Notes under the pieces: generated by a model | The model's input: only the letters and a program-made list of their open reading frames with translations | Databases searched by the model: none | What the model was told of the DNA's origin: nothing | Position numbers and translations under genes: made by a program | Shown: positions 57,355-64,000 of the stretch, in pieces | Numbering within the stretch: position 1 is the stretch's first letter | How the letters are laid out: each line of letters starts with the position of its first letter | Assembly (NCBI RefSeq): GCF_018613235.1 | Contig: NZ_JAGGQP010000003.1 | Span: 124,001 to 188,000 of the forward strand | DNA length: 64,000 bases | From: Bacillus sp. ISL-41 | GTDB taxonomy: Bacteria; Bacillota; Bacilli; Bacillales; Cytobacillaceae | Reading direction: 5' to 3'

Positions 57355-60300
57355 TTACGCTTTTTCCACGTCCACGAATACGTCCTGCTGGGCCGGGCCG
57401 CCGATCAGCAAGTCTGCGAGATAGCCTTCGAAGTAGCTGCCATCACGGTCTGATAAGGCATTGACTGAGAAGCCCAGTCCGCGCGGTTTGGCGTAGCCAG
57501 ATTCTTCATGGAGCGGTTTATTGAATTCATAGCCAGTATGACCGTATTTGCCGGCTGGCTCGATTGTTTTGCCGTCAACCTTGACTGCTTTTGAGCCATA
57601 AGCATCATGGCCGAAACTGAAGTTCGCTCCAACGACGCCTGGCTTGATGCCCGGTGTAACGAGCGCGCGGCCTTTAACTTTTGAGTTATTGGATGAAATG
57701 TAGATTTCATCATCCGTTTTGATGCCTTTTTTCTTCGCGTCGATCGGGTTGATCCACAGATAGTTTTCCGGCTTCACTTCACGGAGCCAGGCATTTCCTT
57801 CAGTACGGTGCGTTGCCATATTTCTTGATTTCCAGTTGATGAACTGCAGCGGTTTGTTTGGCTTGTAAACTTCGCCATCGTAAGTCTTGATTTCCTCTGC
57901 TACCGGCACACCTTCAAAGAATTTGCCTGTGTAGGCACTCTTGAAGCCTGCTGCTTTTTCATCGTAAAAATAAACCTGTTTTGCCCATTGATACTTGAGC
58001 TTGTTGCCGATATATTCATCGCCTGCTGCCTCAAAGCGGCCGCCACGATTCAATACATAGACAACTTTCTTCCATTCATCCGGTTTAACGGCATTTTTTA
58101 GCTTCTGGATGTCAAAATATTTGCCGAGCGCTTTTTGCCTTGCTTTTTCAAAAATCGCCAGCTCTTCAGCGTTTGCGTCCTTGACCGGCTTCTTGCCGTC
58201 AAAGGCGATATTCGCAATTCGTTTTAAGTAATAATCTTCTGGTGTGTGTATTGCAGATCCATCAGCCAATGCATTGTCCCCGACCCCTGGGAGGCCCAAA
58301 CCTTTTAGTAAATCGATATAAACTTGTTCCGTTGGCCTTGCGTCAGGTACAACTCTCGTTACCGGCTGGATGACGCCGGCGAATTTATGCTTCAGGATCG
58401 GGAAGATATCTTCCGCGTTCCAGCTTTCCAGGTACGCAAGGTCCGGTAAAATAAAGTCTGCATATTTTGATGTCTCGCCGATGACCACATCTGAAGCAAC
58501 GACTAGTTCCACGACCTTAGGATCCCTGATGAATTTTGCCTGCATTTCCGATCTTGGAGCAGACATGACAGGTGAAGTCCTGTTGATGAGCAATGCCCTG
58601 ATTTTGTATGGATAGCCTTCAGCAGAACTTGGAAGGACATCATGGATCAGTTTATTGCCAAATGGATACCACGGGCGTTTTGCCGGATAGCCATCTTTTT
58701 CAAATAATGATGTTTTTTCATAAGGTACTTTATGTCTTGTGACCGGGATGCCCCAGCCTTTGTTCGCATTCGGTACTGTCGCAAGATCGTATCGTCCTTC
58801 GGTTGCTTTGTACTTGGCTCCCAGGACAGTGTCGCCGCCCTTCCAGTCGTGGTTGCCGACAAGGTGGTTCAGCATATTGATGGCGCGTACGCTATAGTAG
58901 CCATTCGTATGCATCGCCGGTCCGCGGTAAGAATGGATGCCGACCTTTTTCCCATGGGATGTGAATTCACGGGCAATCTGGACAATCTGGTCGACTGGCA
59001 CATCTGCCTGCTTCGCGTATTCTTCGATCGATTTTTCCATAACCCTGTCTTTAAAAATCCGGAAGACAGATTTTACTTTAATGCCATTTATTGTTGTATC
59101 AACATCAAGCTCGCCGTTTCTTGCCTTGGCATGTGAAACTGGCTTGCCATTTTCGATGACCACAAACTCCTCGCCGCCGATTCCAAGGTCCTGTGCACGG
59201 ACGAACGGACGCTTCTTTTCGCCGACATTGACAAGGAAAGAGGCATCGCTCCAGGTTGTTTCGCCATCCTCATTCGCTGCTTCCTGGTTCGGGTTGCGAA
59301 GGTAAATATCGTCATGTCGGTTGTTTTCGATGATCCAGCGGCACATTCCCATCGCAAGCGCACCGTCCCCGCCCGGTTTTACCGGAACCCAGACATGCGC
59401 TTTTTCTGCTGTCTTGCTGAAACGCGGATCGATGACGACCATTTTCATGCCCCGGTCGATTGCATTTGTGATTTGTGGTGCGAATGTGGTTGGCCCACGG
59501 TTCGCTACCATCGGGTTTGTTCCCCATACGATGACCATTTCCGCATTGTCATAATCTGGAATCATCCGCTTCTTCGCTTTTTCAGAATCATGTGAGCGGA
59601 CATTTCCCATAACACTTGTGATTCCGCAATAGCCGCCGTGGTCATAGTAGTTGGCCGTACCTAGGCTGCTGGCTGCAAGACGCTCGATGAATTCACGTCT
59701 GTGTCCTGCCATGACGGCAATCTGGTTTGCCTTTGGCCCAAGGTCCGGATGATTTGTATCAATCAGGACATCCTTGTATTTTTTATCGAAATCAGCTTTG
59801 GTCATTTCGCCAGCCTTCACTTTATCCCAGTCACCCATAACCGCTGCTTCGGGTACGTATTTCCACATTTCTTTTAACCCAGGTGTACGAAGGTCCTTGC
59901 TGCCCTCGAGGATTTCCTTGTAGGCCTCTTCCCAGCTGACCGTTTTCCAGACGCCGCTGCCGCGTTCGCCTACACGCTTCAATGGCTTTTGGATCCTGAA
60001 TGTGTCATAGTTTGTCTGGATTCCGGCCTGCCCTTTCAAGCAAGTGCGTCCGCCCCGGAGTCCGCGACCCATTTTAGCAACATCCCCGGTTCCTTTAACC
60101 GCCTGCGATACCGGTGTATCGTAATTGATATGGCCGATTTGCACCATATTGATCGGGCTGTACTGGTTTCCGGCAATCTTGCGGACGATGGAGGAGTACG
60201 CCCCGCCTGCCGCTCCGGCTGTGATATAGGTTTTGATCGTACATGTAGCATTACACTGCTGGCATGACGTGAAAATGACGTTTTCGGCTGTGTAATCCTG

Positions 60301-60453
60301 ATAATCCGTGCCGGTTCCGTGCGGTGAATCGATCCAGACATCGCCCATGACCTGCTTGATTGGCCCGACGAATGCCGGTCCGACGAATGCGACTGCTCCA
60401 AGCGTTCCGAGCGCTTTTAAAAACCCGCGTCGTTTCATTGGTTTATTTTCCAT
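57355..60453 (-). CDS. Tat-exported molybdopterin oxidoreductase, TtrA/SrdA-like catalytic subunit
   Basis: A 1032-residue molybdopterin-family catalytic subunit. The Tat signal is MKRRGFLKALGTLGAVAFVG. The 4Fe-4S site has Cys64, Cys67, Cys71 and Cys138 (SCQQCNATC and GRTCLKGQ). The molybdenum ligand is probably the Cys in HGGYCGITSVMG; VVWGTNPMVANRGPTTFAPQ follows. The C-terminal dinucleotide-binding half is intact (LRALLINRTSPVM-like region). Operon order FeS-NrfD-Mo is that of ttrBCA (tetrathionate) and srdBCA (selenate, Mesobacillus selenatarsenatis). The substrate cannot be fixed by eye. GAGGTGAG precedes the ATG. Confidence 0.87.
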   Translation of the reverse strand: MENKPMKRRGFLKALGTLGAVAFVGPAFVGPIKQVMGDVWIDSPHGTGTDYQDYTAENVIFTSCQQCNATCTIKTYITAGAAGGAYSSIVRKIAGNQYSPINMVQIGHINYDTPVSQAVKGTGDVAKMGRGLRGGRTCLKGQAGIQTNYDTFRIQKPLKRVGERGSGVWKTVSWEEAYKEILEGSKDLRTPGLKEMWKYVPEAAVMGDWDKVKAGEMTKADFDKKYKDVLIDTNHPDLGPKANQIAVMAGHRREFIERLAASSLGTANYYDHGGYCGITSVMGNVRSHDSEKAKKRMIPDYDNAEMVIVWGTNPMVANRGPTTFAPQITNAIDRGMKMVVIDPRFSKTAEKAHVWVPVKPGGDGALAMGMCRWIIENNRHDDIYLRNPNQEAANEDGETTWSDASFLVNVGEKKRPFVRAQDLGIGGEEFVVIENGKPVSHAKARNGELDVDTTINGIKVKSVFRIFKDRVMEKSIEEYAKQADVPVDQIVQIAREFTSHGKKVGIHSYRGPAMHTNGYYSVRAINMLNHLVGNHDWKGGDTVLGAKYKATEGRYDLATVPNANKGWGIPVTRHKVPYEKTSLFEKDGYPAKRPWYPFGNKLIHDVLPSSAEGYPYKIRALLINRTSPVMSAPRSEMQAKFIRDPKVVELVVASDVVIGETSKYADFILPDLAYLESWNAEDIFPILKHKFAGVIQPVTRVVPDARPTEQVYIDLLKGLGLPGVGDNALADGSAIHTPEDYYLKRIANIAFDGKKPVKDANAEELAIFEKARQKALGKYFDIQKLKNAVKPDEWKKVVYVLNRGGRFEAAGDEYIGNKLKYQWAKQVYFYDEKAAGFKSAYTGKFFEGVPVAEEIKTYDGEVYKPNKPLQFINWKSRNMATHRTEGNAWLREVKPENYLWINPIDAKKKGIKTDDEIYISSNNSKVKGRALVTPGIKPGVVGANFSFGHDAYGSKAVKVDGKTIEPAGKYGHTGYEFNKPLHEESGYAKPRGLGFSVNALSDRDGSYFEGYLADLLIGGPAQQDVFVDVEKA

Positions 60454-61735
60454 TATGGCTCACCTCGTCAGAAGTTTCTTCGATTGGCAGCAGCAGCTCG
60501 CCAAATGAGTATATTAATAGCCCCATCGCGACGACGCCGACGCTGACCATCCATTCCTTGATCGTTGGCACGTAATTGCCCCATGGCAGTTCGTGGAACA
60601 CAGGCACCACAAGCGGCGGCAGAACAATGTTGAAGCGGACGCCGATGATCCCGATAACAATCAGTACTGCGGCTGCAAGCAGCGCATTGACGTTCTGGCT
60701 TGTTTTTTTCCAGAAAACAATGGTGATCGGTATGACTGCTCCCATGAGCATTTGCACTATCCAGAAAGACCATGCTTTTTCACTGGCCATCATCGTTGCC
60801 AGCGTGTCAAGGTGTTCTGCCTCAAGGCCGTACCAGCCAATCAGATATTCATAGAATTGAAGGCCAAGGTCGATGATCAGGAAGCCGACCATCAGCTTTG
60901 CCAGTGATACAACCATTCCCTGGTCAATCGGCTGTTTCTGCACTTTTTTCTTGATGATATACATGGCTAAAAGAAGAGCCGTTCCCGAAACCATTGCTGA
61001 TACGACGAAGATGATCGGGAAAAGAGCTGTATGCCATGCTGGTCTTGCTTTTACAACAGCGAAAATGGTTCCTGTTCCTCCGTGTACCCCGAGGATGGCC
61101 AGCGGAATCCCGATGGTGCCGAGGATTTTCATCCACATATGGTCACGCTTTTTCGTAGCTGCATTAATGGTTGCGTTTTTGAACGTAATCAATTTTGCGA
61201 CAAAGCCTTTTAATGAATTCGTTTTTGCAGCGCGGACGAGGTCTTCCCTCATCGCGATGTAAAGCTCAACTGCCAGAAGTCCGATATAGACTAAATAAAA
61301 GTGGACTTCCCAGGCAAGGGGTGAAGTGACATTCCAGTAGATGATCGCATTGAGCATGCGCTCCGGACGTCCAAGGTCCATCAGGACGAAGGTCAGCGCG
61401 ACGATCATACAGACAATCGCGGTGAAAAGCGCCGCCTTACCGACTCTCTCGTACTCTTCCATTCCGAAGACGTAGATCAAGGTTGATAGCAGGAACGATC
61501 CCGCACTCAAACCAACGAAGAAGATGTAAAAAGCGATCCATGCTCCCCACGGGGTGATACTTGATAGATTCGTAGCCGCCAGTCCGGTGATGAAGCGCTC
61601 TACGATAAAGTAACCGCCGATCAAAAAGGCAACAGTTAGGGCTGAAATCCATATTTTAAAAGCTTTCGATACGGTCACATTGATTTTTGATTTTGACGTG
61701 CTTTTCTCTTTTAAATCAACAGCAAGATTGGCCAT
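60443..61735 (-). CDS. NrfD/PsrC family membrane anchor subunit
   Basis: A 430-residue protein with about nine TMs. FIVERFITGLAATNLSSITP, WGAWIAFYIFFVGLSAGSFL and LMDLGRPERMLNAIIYWNVT are typical NrfD features. It passes electrons from menaquinol to the FeS subunit. Its end overlaps the start of the catalytic subunit gene by 11 bases. It is longer than PsrC and similar to TtrC-like anchors. Confidence 0.88.
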   Translation of the reverse strand: MANLAVDLKEKSTSKSKINVTVSKAFKIWISALTVAFLIGGYFIVERFITGLAATNLSSITPWGAWIAFYIFFVGLSAGSFLLSTLIYVFGMEEYERVGKAALFTAIVCMIVALTFVLMDLGRPERMLNAIIYWNVTSPLAWEVHFYLVYIGLLAVELYIAMREDLVRAAKTNSLKGFVAKLITFKNATINAATKKRDHMWMKILGTIGIPLAILGVHGGTGTIFAVVKARPAWHTALFPIIFVVSAMVSGTALLLAMYIIKKKVQKQPIDQGMVVSLAKLMVGFLIIDLGLQFYEYLIGWYGLEAEHLDTLATMMASEKAWSFWIVQMLMGAVIPITIVFWKKTSQNVNALLAAAVLIVIGIIGVRFNIVLPPLVVPVFHELPWGNYVPTIKEWMVSVGVVAMGLLIYSFGELLLPIEETSDEVSHNGK

Positions 61736-61747
61736 CGCCAGTCCCTC

Positions 61748-62635
61748 CTATCTTAGATAAATGACATTCGGATGTGTTCCAAGCTCTTCCTTCAGCCGGA
61801 ATGCTCTTGGACTTGCAGCAAGCTTCGATACCACACTGTTCGGATCGCTGATGTCACCGAAGAAGCGGGCATCGCCAATGCACGTTTCCACGCATGCCGG
61901 CTCTTCGCCTCTTTGCAGGCGGTGGAAGCAGAAGCTGCATTTACGGACTGTGCCGATCGGCGTCTTGCCTTTTTCACGAGTGCCGCGTTCCACGCCGTAT
62001 TCAGGGCTTGTTACATCATTCGCACCTTGCATTTCCTGTTCATAGCTTTCGCCGAAATCGAAGGAGCGCGCGCCATAAGGGCAGGCAACGATGCAGTAAC
62101 GGCAGCCGATGCAGCGGTCATTGTCGATTGCGACAATTCCGTTTTCCATTTTATAAGTCGCTCTTGTTGGACAAACCTGGGCACAAGCCGGTTTGTCACA
62201 CTGCATGCACGGCCTTGGCAGGTTGACGGCCTTGATGTTCGGGAATTCTCCTTCAAGTGATTCCATGACGACATTGTAGGAAATTCCCGGCGGCGTCCTA
62301 TTCTCAGCCTTGCAGCTGACCGTACAAGTATCGCACCCGACGCATTTCTTCAGGTCGATGACCATCGCCCATTTCGGACCGTCACCCTTCCTGATATCAG
62401 GTCCATCAGCTGAAGCGTAGTAGTTGCCGAATTCCTTTGTCAGTGATGAAGAATAGACTTTATGGAAGTCTTCAATTTTCAGTTTGCCGTTGATGACCTT
62501 TCTGGCATCGCGCGCCATGTTCAGGCCAAGCTCTGTATCATACTGTGATTCATCCATTTCCTTCTTAGCATCTGGAAGCATCTTGTCGACGATTTTATCG
62601 TAATCTACCTTTTTCTCATTTGAAAAAAGACCCAT
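61748..62635 (-). CDS. 4Fe-4S ferredoxin-type electron-transfer subunit (TtrB/PsrB-like)
   Basis: A protein of about 295 residues with 16 clustered cysteines for four 4Fe-4S centres: CVGCDTCTVSCKAEN, CMQCDKPACAQVCPT, CIGCRYCIVACPYG and CSFCFHR with ACVETC. The N-terminal 80 residues (KIVDKMLPDAKKEMDESQYD) extend beyond the usual PsrB fold. No Tat motif; exported with its partner. ATG 62635 lies behind GAGGTGATTGG; a TTG at 62641 is less likely. Twelve bases separate it from the NrfD gene. Confidence 0.9.
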   Translation of the reverse strand: MGLFSNEKKVDYDKIVDKMLPDAKKEMDESQYDTELGLNMARDARKVINGKLKIEDFHKVYSSSLTKEFGNYYASADGPDIRKGDGPKWAMVIDLKKCVGCDTCTVSCKAENRTPPGISYNVVMESLEGEFPNIKAVNLPRPCMQCDKPACAQVCPTRATYKMENGIVAIDNDRCIGCRYCIVACPYGARSFDFGESYEQEMQGANDVTSPEYGVERGTREKGKTPIGTVRKCSFCFHRLQRGEEPACVETCIGDARFFGDISDPNSVVSKLAASPRAFRLKEELGTHPNVIYLR

Positions 62636-62659
62636 TTCCAATCACCTCTTTTTATGCGT

Positions 62660-62860
62660 TTAGATTTCTTTTTTGATTTCCTTGATGTCATCCGCGATAT
62701 CATCGGTAATATCATTTGTCAGCTCTCGAGTCGATTTCTTGAATTCCTTCAGCGTCTGTCCGAACGCCCTGCCGATTTCAGGCAGCTTTTTCGGACCGAA
62801 GATGATCAGCGCAAGAGTGAGGATTAAAATCAAACCAGGAATCCCGATATTGGATAGCAT
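62660..62860 (-). CDS. tatA: twin-arginine translocase subunit TatA
   Basis: A 66-residue Tat[21 protein letters not shown] is the TM, followed by the amphipathic helix [20 protein letters not shown] and an acidic tail. ATG 62860 has GGAAG upstream; a longer open frame to 63055 reads through non-coding leader. It lies 25 bases ahead of the FeS subunit gene, so a dedicated Tat pore component seems to be made together with its Tat substrate. Confidence 0.92.
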   Translation of the reverse strand: MLSNIGIPGLILILTLALIIFGPKKLPEIGRAFGQTLKEFKKSTRELTNDITDDIADDIKEIKKEI

Positions 62861-62922
62861 AATGCCACTTCCTTTTTTAAAATTTTTTCTTTGCTTATTT
62901 ATAATGCAAGCTGCGTGCCAAC

Positions 62923-63131
62923 TTTTTTGGCATGGTGGATTTTTGGGATTACGGCATGGTGGAGTGCCTGCGGGAGTAAGGCGCGGGGGAATCGTGACAC
63001 TTTTGTGAACGAGAAAAAACGGAGGAGATCGAATTTTTGGCTCGATCTCCTCCACTGGTTATGTGACATTTTGGCATGGTCCTGCAATTTTGGCATGTGA
63101 CATTTTGGCATGGTGTGTGGAAATGGCATGG
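62923..63131. repeat. iterated GGCATG motifs upstream of the reductase operon
   Basis: TTTTGGCATG-like motifs at 62925, 62953 (shorter), 63069, 63087, 63103 and 63125 (shorter). Two perfect 20-bp copies of ATGTGACATTTTGGCATGGT lie at 63061-63080 and 63095-63114. They are 60-270 bases ahead of tatA and also behind the NERD gene. Confidence 0.7.
63012..63055 (-). terminator. terminator of the NERD-domain gene
   Basis: GGAGGAGATCGA, loop, TCGATCTCCTCC; on the minus strand it is followed by GTTTTTTC. It falls inside the region with GGCATG motifs. Confidence 0.9.
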
Positions 63132-63146
63132 ATGGGGATTGGACGC

Positions 63147-64000
63147 TTAATCCCATAACGGAAAACTTTTGCCAGGTTTGTAGACTCTGCCTTTTTTAGT
63201 GCCGATGCTATCCAGTTCCATTGATGAAAGCAGCCTTTTGGCTTGGTGTATAGAGGGGATGTTGAGGAAATCGCTGAATTGTCTGCTCGTAATAGCAGGA
63301 CCATAAATGATAAAGAAGTCTCTAAGCGCATCAATATGAGCATCTTTTGATAAATGTCCGCATTTTTTGCAAATCCAGTTTCCATGAATCTTTTCCATGC
63401 CTATCCGTCTGCATTCCGGACATTGAACTCCTTTGTGGATTTGATCCATTGGTAAGTTCATTGAAAGAATATCCGGAATATACGGTTCATGACTTTTCAA
63501 TAAAAGCTTGGTGATTTTTTTGATTTCTTTTGTTGATAAAACCTGGTTATGATATTTGTCATCAAAGGACTGAATTTTATAGGCAACAGCTGGAGTCTTA
63601 AAAACTCTCATTCTTACCTCCTGGCTGTTCCCTGGATTTCTGATGATAGCCTGTGAATTACTGATGGAAACCAGATATTCGATTGTGGGTGGAGAAAAAT
63701 GGTTCTTTATTAGGAAGGATTTTAGTTGCGAAGCCTGGGTTCTTGTTTGCAGGATCGGGTCCGGGTAAACTCTTTCGATTCCATTCAACGTTTGAAGCAA
63801 ATAATTGAATTCAGGATTGAAATCCAAAGTGCCAACGTAATTTTTTGAGTCAATGACAAGAATGAAGGTGTTTGATATTAGGAGAGAATCAATCTGGAAG
63901 TAGGTATTATTATGTGGGATCCTTAAATCATGTAAAATATAGAACCCTGTGTGGTCAAATTGCGATAAATGGTAGTCTAGTTCCTTTTCACCTTTGTAGC
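63147..64000 (-). CDS. NERD domain-containing protein, partial at the right edge
   Basis: The minus-strand frame is open from the right window edge to 63147. Upstream of the TTG at 63827 the frame continues with YKGEKELDYHLSQFDHTGFY, YFQIDSLLISNTFILVIDSK and NYVGTLDF, which is the NERD nuclease-related domain (motifs GxxGE, FQIDxLLI and DSKNYxG). So the start lies beyond the window. The C-terminus has a zinc ribbon (CPECRRIG and CKKCGH), and a last winged-helix-like part ending GRVYKPGKSFPLWD. DNA processing is a likely role. Confidence 0.85.
   Translation of the reverse strand, partial: YKGEKELDYHLSQFDHTGFYILHDLRIPHNNTYFQIDSLLISNTFILVIDSKNYVGTLDFNPEFNYLLQTLNGIERVYPDPILQTRTQASQLKSFLIKNHFSPPTIEYLVSISNSQAIIRNPGNSQEVRMRVFKTPAVAYKIQSFDDKYHNQVLSTKEIKKITKLLLKSHEPYIPDILSMNLPMDQIHKGVQCPECRRIGMEKIHGNWICKKCGHLSKDAHIDALRDFFIIYGPAITSRQFSDFLNIPSIHQAKRLLSSMELDSIGTKKGRVYKPGKSFPLWD

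Noticed and set aside
57355-60453. Selenocysteine formate dehydrogenase
   Set aside because: The catalytic subunit has no in-frame UGA; the likely metal ligand is Cys, and operon order fits the Ttr/Srd type rather than Fdh.

Overview
The window reads as a chromosomal segment of an aerobic, endospore-forming Bacillaceae bacterium, probably Mesobacillus-like. Support comes from spore and germination genes (SleB-like and YaaH-like hydrolases, PdaA, a Spo0M-like protein), Bacillus-type families (YfkD, YczE, DUF1128, SE1561, RsbR, FbpB-like), strong AGGAGG ribosome sites and moderate GC. The genus is an inference. No rRNA, tRNA, prophage, insertion sequence or CRISPR array was recognised.

Layout. 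1-2.8 kb: pyroglutamate operon pcp-pxpB-pxpA-pxpC (minus strand; pxpC runs off the left edge). 3-10 kb: acetyltransferases, a secreted glycerophosphodiesterase, a DUF2089/SHOCT-like three-gene operon, a cortex hydrolase and an MFS exporter. 10-20 kb: a nitroreductase behind paired operators; a DsbA/FrnE-like gene whose first active-site cysteine codon is UGA, with a SECIS-like hairpin after it; an RsbR paralogue; and three riboswitches: manganese (yybP-ykoY), cyclic-di-GMP-I before a secreted DUF5667 protein, and preQ1-I before queT. 20-34 kb: an RND exporter with a locally rearranged 3' end, redox and metabolic enzymes, ferritin, and a TetR-controlled MMPL/YhgE-like pair. 34-56 kb: mostly core and transport genes (rlmD, alkA-like, pdaA, fumarase, a gamma-glutamyltransferase, a PfeT-like P-type ATPase, BrkB, AlsT), with intergenic spaces rich in repeats. 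56-64 kb: a Tat-exported molybdopterin oxidoreductase operon, tatA-FeS-NrfD-MopB-TorD (minus strand), in the B-C-A order known for tetrathionate and selenate reductases, then a NERD-domain gene cut by the right edge.

Repeats. One intergenic family of about 120 bp occurs at eight sites, always in the same orientation, and at several sites a second element is nested at one fixed internal position. There are also six tandem 52-bp hairpin units, a six-copy array with exact 20-bp period, a four-copy 21-bp array, and iterated GGCATG motifs upstream of the reductase operon.

Most unusual points: the candidate selenoprotein DsbA; the nested repeats; the permuted inversion at the end of the RND gene; and a manganese riboswitch with mutually exclusive hairpins that leads into an FbpB-like small protein and a Spo0M-like gene rather than a metal transporter. 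The possible link between a selenate-reductase-like operon and a selenocysteine protein in one window is suggestive but unproven.
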